Of a stretch of DNA of 64,000 nucleotides, positions 23,173 through 33,500 are shown piece after piece. Positions within the stretch are counted from its first letter, which is position 1; the number at the start of each line of letters is the position of its first letter. Location of the stretch: positions 620,001 to 684,000 of the forward strand of contig JAGTXZ010000021.1 of NCBI GenBank assembly GCA_018398575.1. Reading direction: 5' to 3'. This DNA comes from Ampelomyces quisqualis. Taxonomy: Eukaryota; Ascomycota; Dothideomycetes; Pleosporales; Phaeosphaeriaceae. Both the position numbers and the translations under genes were made by a program. The notes beneath the pieces are model-generated. The model worked only from the letters and a program-made list of their open reading frames with translations. It made no database searches and was not told where the DNA came from.

Positions 23173-24273
23173 TGTCACGATTTGTAGTTTACATGTAATT
23201 CTTTGAGAGATATAAGGCCTTCCAAGCAACATGTGCTGGCTTTGGAGTCTGGTCGATGTTGAGAGGCGAGATCGAGTCCGAGGTCTGACGTGTTGTCACG
23301 TGCCGTTTGCCCCACATCCCAAGCTCCACAGAAGAACAAGATCTGATTGACGTCCTGCATACGAACCTAACAAATCTTGCGTGTCTACTGAAGCCGATGC
23401 ATAGGTCTATCAACATAACCAAGTTCGAAAGATCAGGCGTTACGCTCATTGGAAGACACAAAACTGAAATGCTTACTCCGTACTTCCTGGCCATTTCATG
23501 TATCACGGCCCCAAGTTCGATGCAACTGTTGCAGATTATGTCGCTCACGGTGGCACGACTAAATTGTCGTCAAATACGAAGTACGGGCTTTTCCTTCAAT
23601 TAAGCGCGCGACATATAGCGCCATTAGTTGAAGCTCAACGTGTGCATACCATGTCCTTGCCATAACCAGGCCTAAAATTTCAAACATAAATTCTGCTCGC
23701 TTCACCCAACGTTGGCTATTACTCAAGACAGGGGACATGTCATTATATCTTCCGTTATTCGCAAAGTAAAGAACATTCCCAAGCCCCAAGTAACTGAACG
23801 TCAATACCGATATGAAACGTCCTGGTGCAGTGCCATTCCGTCATATATGAGTCATCCTGTCGATGCTAATGACCAAAATGAATATGTATATTCGAAGAAT
23901 TGAAGTAAGCTGAAAGTGAAAGTGAAAGGAAAGCTACGTGAAAGTGACGGCCAAGGGGTGGAAACGAAGGGGATGTTGAGTGAAAGCAATCAAATGAGAG
24001 GCAACGCGCAGAACTGAGGGAGGGCTATTTCTAACTACTGAAGCCTTCAGAGCTACATCTCGCCTTCTAGGTACTACCAGGCCTGCCCTTCATGCCTGAG
24101 ATGCGCGTGCTACGTGACAACAACTGTGAGGGGAAAGGGTTTTCATTGTTGACTAGAGCAGGCCTTTTTGTCGACATCTATAATTTGTGTTTCCTTCTAT
24201 AACTTCCTTCTGCACCTTCACTTTCGCCCTGAGCTGATCAGCATCCCTCATAGACTAAGGTATGCTGACTAAC
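23173..24273. other. Intergenic region between the YdeI-type and GST genes
   Basis: About 1.1 kb with no gene I can support. It includes a TACTCCGTAC motif at 23474-23483 and a purine-rich GTGAAA-type microsatellite at about 23905-23960. Confidence 0.45.
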
Positions 24274-24993
24274 TCACTTCCTTCCCATAGCCTTCGCGAA
24301 AGCCTCATGCATTGGCGGACCTTTGGCACTCAGGCCCGCTTCAATGTCAAGATTCGGATCTCCCTTCTTCATCGCGCGTTTGTACGCCTCCCTACCCCCA
24401 ATGCGCTGATTCCATGCCAGGATCCCTTCGTACTCTGTGAGATCGATTGGCTCAAATTGGCGCATTGTAGTAAAGCAAAATCCAAGCATCACATCTGCAG
24501 CAGTGAACTCATCACCCGCAAACCATGCACCTGTAGTTTTGAGGCGGTTGTTGACATGATTCAGGGCTTTGGCAACGCGTGCGGCATTTCCCTGGTAGCG
24601 TGGATCATTCTCTCCAACCATACCGCGGGCCATCCCACGTCGGAAGATGTTGGACATGAGCGTCGCATTGCTGAAGTGGAGCCAGTACAGGTAGTCTGCA
24701 AAATTCTTGTGCGATGGGGGAAGCGCAAGTCGACCATCGGCGTATTTGTGAATGATGTACTCGCATATCGCACCGGATTCAGCCAGGACGACGGGGTTGT
24801 TGGGGTCGGTGAAATCCTCGAGAACGGGCGATGCACCCATAGGGTATACCGCCTGTAACTCAGGTGGAGAGAGGAGCGGGGAGCGTTCGTAGAGTTTCAG
24901 CTCGTAGGGAATGTCCAATTCTTCGAGCAGCCAGGGGATGCGTTCGCCTTGACCGACCTGCAGGTGATGGACGATCAACTTCGGGGATGTCAT
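24274..24993 (-). CDS. Glutathione S-transferase family protein
   Basis: Predicted cytosolic enzyme that conjugates glutathione to electrophiles or acts in redox detoxification. The 239-aa protein has an N-terminal thioredoxin-like domain (LIVHHLQVGQGERIPWLLEE, with the cis-Pro block MGASPVLED and the glutathione gamma-glutamyl site AESGAICEYI). An all-helical C-terminal domain carries the N-capping motif FAGDEFTAADVMLGF. The catalytic Tyr/Ser is not obvious, as in several fungal GST classes. It is a single exon. The ATG at MTSPKL is used because the longer open frame upstream begins without ATG. The gene is the last before the repeat block. Confidence 0.92.
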   Translation of the reverse strand: MTSPKLIVHHLQVGQGERIPWLLEELDIPYELKLYERSPLLSPPELQAVYPMGASPVLEDFTDPNNPVVLAESGAICEYIIHKYADGRLALPPSHKNFADYLYWLHFSNATLMSNIFRRGMARGMVGENDPRYQGNAARVAKALNHVNNRLKTTGAWFAGDEFTAADVMLGFCFTTMRQFEPIDLTEYEGILAWNQRIGGREAYKRAMKKGDPNLDIEAGLSAKGPPMHEAFAKAMGRK

Positions 24994-25646
24994 GGTGAAC
25001 TGTGAAGAATTTCTCGAGACTGGATTGTTGGTGAGAGAATGACGGAGCAAATCGACCTCGGTACGGAGTACTTTTAGTGATCCTCGTGGCCTAGATGGTA
25101 GTGCCCGTGTTTGGGCCGTAGATTCCGTGGACGCTGATCCGCTCTTGCCGACCCGCCGAATGCTACAAATACTTCCCAATATATATCATCACTTCTACAC
25201 ATGTACCACATTCATTCGAGATCGAGAGCAGGGCTAGTGAACAGCCCCAAGCCCCAGATGAGGAGAGCTAATCGAGGCGATGCGTGGCGTTGTGTGGCTG
25301 GAGAGCAATTAATGCTAAGCTGGCTTCGTGTGCTGATCAAATCAAGAAGGCGGAAATAAATATATGATTAAAGTAGCTAATCCTACAGCAGCGAAAACAT
25401 GTAAACAAAATTCAGAGATAATTAAAAGCCTAAAATCTGCCCTATATCTATTCAAAATCTTAAAGTCATAAGCCTTTGCAATGCTCGGCTTTTAGCTCTT
25501 ATACGAGCTACTGTAGTCTATATTGCATATTAGATAATAGAATAAAAGCTAAGGGGATTTTAAAGGTAACGCATGCCTAACGCACTTAGCGTAGGTAGCT
25601 TTTTACAAAACATGTAGTATACTAAGCGTAGAGCTCTTGTTGTCTA
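24994..25646. other. GST promoter and AT-rich repeat margin
   Basis: The first 300 bases are normal composition and hold the GST promoter, with one GTACGGAGTAC motif at 25061-25071. From about 25330 the DNA becomes AT-rich with dense TA dinucleotides and no open frames. This suggests degraded repeat DNA outside the inverted-repeat element that starts at 25647. Confidence 0.5.
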
Positions 25647-25752
25647 CTTAGGCCTAATAGTTTCTTTAAAATTGTTGCAAGTAATAAGTGTTAAGCCTGC
25701 CTATAGAACAGGCCTACTACCCTAGTAATAATAACTACCCTAATAATAACAG

Positions 25753-26051
25753 TGTAACGACGCAGGTAGGTACAGCTATTAGGATTGAATTGGATACGTA
25801 TTAGAGGCATATGGAAGTGCGTGTTGTATCAGAGATTCTAGATTAGCTATACACCTATAGGTCTTGTACAAAAGGACAAGAGAAACTTATCCTCTATCTA
25901 TGCTATAGGCTTATATTTATAGTAGGCGTAGTAGCTAAGTTAGAGCGCTGTTAGAGCGCTTTTAGTCCTAATCTGCTAGCTCTCTACATAATCTGTTACT
26001 AAGCCTTTATAAGGTATCAGATGTAATATGTGTTTACATGTGCTTGTTATA
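25753..26051 (-). repeat. 3' LTR of the gypsy element
   Basis: 299 bp, aligned end to end with 32551-32849. The two copies differ at roughly 20 positions, nearly all C/T or G/A transitions, including the terminal base pair (TTATA here, TTACA in the other copy). That bias points to RIP, so LTR divergence cannot be used as a clock. Confidence 0.93.
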
Positions 26052-26529
26052 TTACCCCTCTTCTTAAAATTAATAGTCTCTATTAATTAGGTCTGTATTA
26101 GTATTATTTTAGATACCTCTCTAAATTATTATAAACTTATATTTACCTTAAGTTTATTTTAGAATAATATAATATAGCTGTTTGTTATTGTTTTAATCTG
26201 CGCGCTAGCGCGTTTAAAGTTTCTAACTTTACCTTAAGCTTTTTAAGCATATATATAAGGCTAGCCCTCTAGTATACTACTTCTCTATACTTTCTCTCTT
26301 ACGTTTGTATACCTAAAGCTATCTAAGCCTTATCCTTTCTTAATTACTAGCTAACTGTATAGTAGATATATATAATACCTATTCCTGTCTCTCCTAGAGC
26401 TTATCTCTTAGCCTATTAGGTTATTTACCTGTAGGCTGCAAGGGCTTTTGCCTATAGCTATTTTAATATTAAGTTTAGATTCTATTTAAACGTATCTAAG
26501 AAGTGTACTTATTACACACTCTTAAATAA

Positions 26530-27136
26530 AAAGTGTTGCCTAGTTCCTCTATATACAGGCTAAGAGTATAATAGCCTTTCTAAGGCCCTTAACTACAAGT
26601 TTACTACCTTAGGTAAAGACAAGTCTAACAAGGTAGTGTTAGAGCAGAAGGCTGCTGTTAAGAAGGTAGCGTTTTAGTTAGCTACTATTGTGCAAGTAGG
26701 TACTGCACAGGTAGCTAACATAAACAACGCTAACTTGTTAGTTAGCGCTTATTACTAGAAGGAGGAGCTGGCTAAGAAGGTTAGGGTAATAGCTAAGGAG
26801 GTTAAGTTACTTAAAAGAAGCACAGCTAGGTTAACTAGTGTAGTTGCTTAGCTAGTAGATGTTATAATAGTATTAAGGGCTAATTAGTTAGTAGAGTAAG
26901 AGGAGGCGTAGAAGGCAGCGCAGAAGGCTAGTACTTGCAACAAGTAGGGCTAGAATAGAGGACTACTAGGTAGTGCGTTAGTGTCTGCACCTAGAGATTT
27001 AGATAATTAGAAACGTCTTACTAGTAGCAACAACAGTCTGCTGTTAGATCTAATAGAAGAGTAAGACTCCTATTATTAATAGCTGTTACCTACTAGTGTA
27101 GTAGTTGCAATATTAAGTTTAATTTCCTTAACATAA
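26530..27136 (+). pseudogene. Antisense coding relic inside the retrotransposon
   Basis: On the + strand, opposite to gag and pol, one frame stays readable for about 200 codons if TAG/TAA are taken as former CAG/CAA. It begins near VPLYTG and passes through LNYKFTTLGKDKSNKVV. A long helical Lys/Glu/Ala/Val segment follows (KEELAKKVRVIAKEVKLLKR) and then a Ser/Asn-rich end. I do not recognise the protein. It lies between integrase and the 3' LTR. It may be an accessory antisense gene of the element or a captured host fragment. Confidence 0.55.
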
Positions 27137-28229
27137 TTGTCTTATAATGCTATAAGATCTTTAACTCCTTTTTTTTATGCTGTAATTTACTTAGCTAACG
27201 CTTATAGAGGTCCTAGCTGTTTTAAATAGTATTTATAGAACGCTTACAACATATATAGAGCGCCTATAAAGTTTAAGGTATTGTACTAGGTAGAGTTAGG
27301 ATTATAGCCTACCTATTTTACACAATACTTTAGGATAGAGCAGTATAGCTTGCTAGCTAGGATCTCTTTAACTTCCTATTCTTTAACGCCTTAAATTAGA
27401 ATACTAGATAGGTTTAGGCTTAGCTAACTAGGCAGGGGGTTGTTAGGGTTCTTGCAGAGGATATCTAAAGTAAATACGTTATAGATCTTAGATCCTTTAG
27501 GTAGCTTTAGTTAAAATAAATAGCTAACTTATTCTAGAACTTTAAAGAAGCCTTCCTATAATTTAGCAAGTTTGCAACTTAGGCAGGTAATAGATAGGTT
27601 TTAGGTTAAGAGGTAAACCTTGTTACCTACTACCTAGTTAATAGGTTAATAATGTTTGTTTACCTTAGTAGCTATCTATTACTGCGCCTTTTCTATATTA
27701 TCTTTAGCTGTGCGCTAGGCTATATGTATGTAGGTAGCTAAGCTTAAGGCATTTTTAATATTTATATCTTTGTATTTTAAAGGAGATAGTGCCTAATCCT
27801 AGCTCTATTATAGTTTAGATCTAAACAAGAGCTGGTACAGCGCTATACTAATTGCAGAGTGCAGCAGTGTAGCTTAAGCTTAATTAATTATTAGCAAGAG
27901 GTTGCTCTAGTTGTCCTAGTAGTAGAATACAAAGAGCCTTAATTGTTAATTAATATACTTGTTTATAATCTTAGTTTGTCTATTAGTTTGTTTATAGTAG
28001 GCTGTAGAAAGCTTAATTTGCACGCCTAGGATCTTGTAGAACTTAGACTAGAATTAGAACACAAACTAGGGGCTATAGTTAGACACTATACTTTTAGGCG
28101 TGTAGCTAAATTGGTATACCTATTAGATAAACAAATAAGCTATTTCCTAGGCGTTAATAGTCTTGTAACACAGGATAGAGATAGCTTGCTTTAATAGGCA
28201 ATTAATAATAACTATAATTTAATTATAGC

Positions 28230-28390
28230 TATACCAATTAGTTAGGAATGTCTTGAAATCTATACACAAATGCTGCATAGGCCTGTTAAGAATTAGTAAC
28301 AGATAGAGAAACTCTTAGGATTAGAGCTATCTTAGATAGGATCTTTAACAGGAAACGCAGTTTTATATATAGCGTTTACATGTAGCCTCT
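28230..28390 (-). pseudogene. Integrase relic (zinc motif and catalytic core start)
   Basis: The minus-strand frame shows RYI-x-NCVSC followed by RPMQHLCIDFKTF, with several stop codons at former Gln positions. This matches the end of the HHCC zinc domain and the first catalytic Asp of retroviral-type integrases. It is non-functional. Confidence 0.75.
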
Positions 28391-29499
28391 ATGCCTTTCT
28401 AGTAGTATTACTAAGCTAGAAGCTAATACGTCTTTATAGCGCTAGAGTAAGCAGTAGATACCTAATTATAAGTTTCTCTAATTAGTTAGGTATATAAGGA
28501 GGAATCTCTAGGTACACAAAGGCGTAAGTAATAAAGCAATAGTTCTTCTTAGACATAATACAGCTATAGTAGCTTAAGACGCTCTTTCTTAAAGGAGCAG
28601 CGATTCTCTGCTAGCAGGGCTTTAATTAGTTCTAACAAGTTAAGGTTTAGGGGGGGCACTAATAGATTAGACTAAAATAGCTAAAATATTAACCTCTAGC
28701 TAGTTATAGACGTAGTTCTAAGCTAGTTTAGAGTTAACCTAGGGGTTTAGGCGTTTAGGTTCTAGAAGTACATAGAATCTATTGTCTTGTTAGGTAGCCT
28801 TAACCTTACTAACGTTCTATTTCCTTTAGCTTAGGATATTAGCTTGCTTATTAAGCTTGCTAAGCGTGTACTTAATGTAGAAATTAAAAGAGGTAATAAT
28901 CTCTGCCTATTGTGCTTAACATGCATTAAGAACCTTAGTAGTTATAAAGTATTCTAAGGAGTAGTAATCTAAATACACCTAGATTTAACTCTGTATAGAG
29001 GTAAGTTTAGCTCTCTACTTCTTAAACGCTTTTAGAATAGCAAAAAGTTCTTTATTATGTATTTCCTAATTAAGCTTAGCTCTAGATAGGGCGTAACTGT
29101 AAAAGGCTACAGGATACTACTTATTGTTAGGGTGCTTCTAGAAGAGTACTCCTGCTATTACTCTATCTAACGCGTTAGTTTCTAACTTTATATTATACTT
29201 AGGATAGAAATAAGATAGCGTAGGAATAGCTAGGAGTAAGGCTTTAATCTAATTAAAAGCCTGTTAGTAGTCTATAGTCTAATCAAACAGTGTAGCAAGA
29301 CTTTAAAGCTTTATAATTGGTTTAGCTACACAGAAGAAATCCTTAATAAATTGTTAATAGAAACTAGTAAAACTAAGAAATAACTTAACGCTAGTAACTG
29401 TAGTAGGTTTAGCCTAGTTTTAGAGTACTTCTACCTTGTTAGAGTTAACTTTAGTGCCCTAGTTTGTTAAAACATAACCTAGATACTTTATACAGGTTA

Positions 29500-30050
29500 C
29501 ATAGAATTTACTCTTCTAAATGTCTACTTAGAGTTCTATAGTACGTAGGCGCTCTAGGACCTTTTAGACGTGTTCCTAATGTAAGTTTATATTCTCTAAG
29601 TAGATTAGAATATTATTAAGATACGCAATATAGAAATTGTTAAGATAATTAATTAGTATATTATTTATATAGCGCTAATACGTTGCTAGCCTATTGCATA
29701 AGCTAAAAGAGAGAACTTTACACTTATATATACTGTAACAGGTCCAAAAGGTAGTATACTCTTTAGAGTTAGGATCTATACAAATTTTGTTAAAGGCAGC
29801 CTAGATATTAAACTTAGTAAAGATCTTAGCTTTAGAAGGACGTAATAGCAGCTTATTAATGCAAAGGATTAGATAGACGTCCTTGCGCGTAAGGGCATTA
29901 ATCTTCTAGTAGTCTACACAGATGTGTATATCTCTATTTGGTTTATATATATAGAGAATAGGTAAAGTAAAAGAGCTTTAGCTAGCCTTAATAAAACCCT
30001 TCTAAAGGTATTTCTAGACGTAGGCCTTGGTAGCTTCTAGCTCCTTCTAA
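29500..30050 (-). pseudogene. Reverse transcriptase relic
   Basis: The minus-strand frame reads KGFIKAS, YKPNRDIHICVDY, INALTRKDVYLI and KAKIFTKFNI, the standard gypsy RT blocks. The catalytic box is AYLNNILIY (about 29598-29625) in place of YLDD. Both Asp codons became Asn, as G-to-A changes would cause. Several in-frame stops are present, so the enzyme is dead. Confidence 0.85.
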
Positions 30051-31149
30051 TTCTGCTTGTATAGGAGACTAAACGCATTTAGTAATAGTTCTTTAAGAAT
30101 AATCTTATAATTATATAGATAGTAAAGAGGCAATTAATTAGCTGCTAACTTACTAAATACATCCTAATACTAAGAGTAACAGGTAGGTAATTTCTTATCT
30201 AATTGGCTTTAATTGTCTGCGTTGTCCTTAAAGGCAAGAATCCTGTTAATCTTATAGAGGCTTGTTGTAAAGAACTTGTTCTAGGGCTTCTTTATAATAA
30301 AGTAAAATGTATTAGCAGAAATAAGAGCTATACAGGTGCTTAAAGGAGATTTGGACTCTAAGCAAGTTTGCTTAGTTAGGGTATAAGGAATCTCTAAGAT
30401 TTTTTAGGCTAATAGGAGCTTTAAGCATCTCTTAATACAATAAATAGAAGAAGAGAAATAGTAAAGACTGTTTTAGATATAATAGTCTTCTTTCTCCTAT
30501 AGAGTGTTGCGTTGTTGCATATTAAGATAGATAGTGTCTAGCACTATAGCTTAATGTAGAATAGTAAGAATAGGAGGTAAAGGATTATATAAACAGGGGT
30601 ACTTAGATAGCTAAATAAACTGTAACCTATCTATGTCTAATTAAATCTTAAATTGTCTTAACTATTAGAGGCTAAGTATACAATCCTAAGACCTAAGATT
30701 AAAGATAAGAAATAGATAGTTTAAAATCTTTTAGCTATTAATATTTAAGTGTAGTTAAATATATTAAGTAACTAAAGAAGTAATCTAATTCTTAAAGCTG
30801 CGTACCTAAACCTAAAAGAAGAGCTTCTAGATAGGTTGCTGTAAGGCTTTAGAAATAGATAAAACAATTTGTAAATTTAAAAATAGGAAACCTTAAGTAC
30901 TAGTGTTAACAAGAGTATTAAGGCGTAAGCTAAGGCCTTAGTTGTAAAAAAGTATAGGTATAAGAAAATAGAAACTGCAAAACAAATAAGAAAGGTTAAG
31001 GTAGGATAGATTGTAACAGCTTAGGCCTAGAGAGGAGTGTCCTTTTAGGCGCTTCTGTTTCTTATATAATACACCTTCTAATTAGGTTGCTCTTAAGCAT
31101 CTTTATACTTATCTACTTCTACAGCTTTAATCTAACGCACATAAGGCTT

Positions 31150-31195
31150 TATACAGTTACTAGAGTAGTATCCTAGCTTACTGTAATTATAATAA
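31150..31195 (-). pseudogene. Gag CCHC zinc-knuckle relic
   Basis: The minus-strand frame reads YYNYSKLGYYSSNC. Compared with the CX2CX4HX4C knuckle, the first and second Cys and the His are now Tyr, each explained by one G-to-A or C-to-T change. Only the last Cys remains. This marks gag and confirms the minus orientation. Confidence 0.75.
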
Positions 31196-32550
31196 CTACT
31201 AAAAGTCTTCTGTTGTTCTAGCTTAGAAGTCTTTATAGGAAGACACACTATTGTAGATTAATAGGCTAGCGCAGAATTTATTAGAGCGTTAGTAGTAGTA
31301 GTCTAATTTAGCTCTAAATTCTATTATAGGGCTAACCTAATTAGCAACTTAGCAGTAGCTAGTGTTATACTTAGTATAGAGTTGTTCTTCTGCTCTATAT
31401 TATATGCAGTAAGGTGTTCTACTATCTAATTAAATAAGTTCTTCTATTAGTGCCTAAATCCTAGGTTAGAGGCTTGCAACCCTAGCGTAATCTTAGTCTA
31501 TAAGTAGTAAAACTACTCTAAAGAAGGTACTTATCCCTTAACTGTAGAACTTAAAAACCTAGCTTTAAACAAGAGAAACGTTTTCTCCTTTATTATCTGC
31601 AATTAATTAAACGCTGCATAGCTTTTAGCTACCTTATTACTTATAATAAAGTAAGACTTAAGTAGCTTAACTATTTGCTTAGCATTCTAAAATTACTCTT
31701 AATTAGTATCTAATAAATATTATAGCTTAAGATAGCCCTTAGCTAATCTTGTAGTATAGCTCTATACTAAGGCTATGCGTTGTCTTTTAGTCTAATAGTA
31801 ATCTAAGTTAATTTTAAGTTAATCCTAGATTAAGGCCTGCTATTAGCAGAAGGTAAGATCTTTTCTATTACTAAGATTGTCTATATTAGGCGTTTTCTTA
31901 GATTGTTAAAGTTAGCAAGAGCCTTTATAGTAATGTAAGTACTTAGATGTAGAGCTATTAGATAAACAGTAGAGTGCAGAATTGTTCTAGAGTAATTTAG
32001 TAGTAGGTAGAGGCTTGTCTAGTCCTATTAACAGAGTTAGTCCTTTCTTAAGAGAATTAATTTCTGCTAAAGCCTGTTTTAAATCTTATTGTAATTAATT
32101 AACCTCTATTTAGGTAGAAGTTAGATTTAGTGCAGCTCTAGGCTAAGAGAGTTCTTTAGTGTTTGTCTTTTTTACTTTAGCACTCTGTTGCTAGGTTATT
32201 ACAGTTAATATAGAGTTGTCTTAGAAGAAGGCTCCTAGGGTTAGTTCTTTAGGGGGAGTTATTAGCGTTGCCTCTAATACTCCTAGGTTATTAATAGTCT
32301 CTAAGTTTCTATTGTAGCGCTAAACGCAACTTTTCTAAAGTAATCTTAACTGTTATGTTAATAGAAAGATCTAAACCTAAAGGCTTTAGCTGTTAGAAAA
32401 TCTAAAGAATCCTAACTGTGTTTAATAGATTTAAGGTCGCAAATAGATCTAATTTGGATAGGGTTCTAAACATTTTAATGCAATCTTTTTAAAAGTAAAT
32501 AGCAATATTATCTAAATACTATTACTAGTAGGACAAAGTTTCTCTTGTAA

Positions 32551-32849
32551 TGTAATAACGCAGGTAGGTACAGCTATTAGAATTAAATTAGATACGTATT
32601 AGAGGCATATAAGAGTGCGTATTGTATTAGAGATTCTAGATTAGCTATACACTTATAGGTTTTATACAGAAGGACAAGAGAAACTTATCCTCTATCTATG
32701 CTATAGGCTTATATTTATAGTAGGCGTAGTAGCTAAGTTAGAGCGCTGTTAGAGCGCTTTTGGTCCTAATCTGCTAGCTCCCTACATAATCTGTTACTAA
32801 GCCTTTATAAGGTATTAGATGTAACATGTGTTTGCATATGCTTGTTACA
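32551..32849 (-). repeat. 5' LTR of the gypsy element
   Basis: 299 bp beginning TGTAATAACG and ending TTGTTACA on the + strand, so it keeps TG...CA ends. It is directly followed by the second AACAG target duplication at 32850-32854. It holds the element's original promoter because gag and pol read leftward from here. Confidence 0.93.
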
Positions 32850-33132
32850 AACAGAGTACTATAACTCTACTACAATACAGGTTTAATACAAGTCCTTAGA
32901 GGGGATATATAAAAGAATAATTCTAGACAGATCTATCTCTTTAATTTTGTTATCTAACGCTCTCTTAGCAAGATAACAATAGTTAGAATTTCTAAATTTT
33001 TATAGCCTGTGCCCGCTCTAGTACAAATTTGTATAGTTATTATTAGGGTGGTTATTATCACTAGGGTGGTAGGCTTGCCCTACGGGCGGGCTTGTTGCTT
33101 GCAACAATTTTGAAGAAACCATTGGGCCTAAG

Positions 33133-33500
33133 TATAGTTACGTGTAGCTCGTACGAAGTTCAAACTTAATTTTCGTCTTTGTAATTGGATTTCTAGACAG
33201 ACGCCTGTGCTATTTAGTGTTGCTAGTCACGCTAGTCAACAGATTATCACTAAAAGGCCGACCCACGGATCAAGGATCTCAGAGCGTGGTGCACGGAGAT
33301 AATAAGGCAATGACGACGACGATGCTTAGTAAGTAGCGTTTCGTGGGACGCTCGAGCAGTCAAACAACGAGACACCCTCTTCACCGTATCACCACACCTA
33401 AGATTCATCGAATACTATGCTTGTCATCAAAAGTGGAGCTTTCACTCACTGTCATTGCCATTCGGATCTCTTTGAATGACGGCTATATGAGCTGACTGTG
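33133..33500. other. Transition from repeat block to the TauD gene
   Basis: About 370 bp. Base composition returns from AT-rich to ordinary here. No gene is visible. The sequence next to 33501 should be the 3' UTR of the dioxygenase gene. Confidence 0.4.

Larger units (their letters stand above)
25753..32849 (-). mobile_element. RIP-degraded Ty3/gypsy LTR retrotransposon
   Basis: About 7.1 kb bounded by two 299-bp LTRs (TG...CA ends in the better-preserved copy) and a 5-bp target duplication, AACAG, at 25748-25752 and 32850-32854. Read on the minus strand, the order is a gag zinc knuckle (about 31150-31195), reverse transcriptase (about 29500-30050), then an integrase zinc motif and catalytic start (about 28230-28390). 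This pol order, RT before integrase, is that of Ty3/gypsy. A purine tract (AAGAAGAGGGG on the minus strand, 26055-26065) lies next to the 3' LTR, as expected. No long open frame survives. Stops are mostly TAG/TAA at former Gln codons, and codons show G-to-A changes, the RIP pattern. Confidence 0.93.
25647..33132. mobile_element. Terminal-inverted-repeat element (MITE-like) split by a retrotransposon
   Basis: The left arm 25647-25750 and right arm 33036-33132 are reverse complements of each other with scattered transitions. Both end CTTAGGCC and contain TTGCAACAATTTT and GTTATTATTAGGGT in inverted order. Each end is flanked by TA, the target duplication expected of Tc1/mariner-type elements. 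Without the later insertion (25753-32849 plus its 5-bp duplication) the element is about 384 bp and has no coding capacity. It contains an internal hairpin, GTTATCTAACGCTC...AAGATAAC, at about 32948-32977. The family is inferred from the ends only. Confidence 0.75.

Noticed and set aside
25753..26051. Dating the retrotransposon from LTR divergence
   Set aside because: The differences are nearly all transitions expected from RIP, so they do not measure time.
32550..33130. CRISPR-like or tandem repeat array in the AT-rich block
   Set aside because: The repeats are the LTR pair and inverted arms. There is no regular spacer-repeat pattern, and CRISPR is not expected in a fungal nuclear genome.
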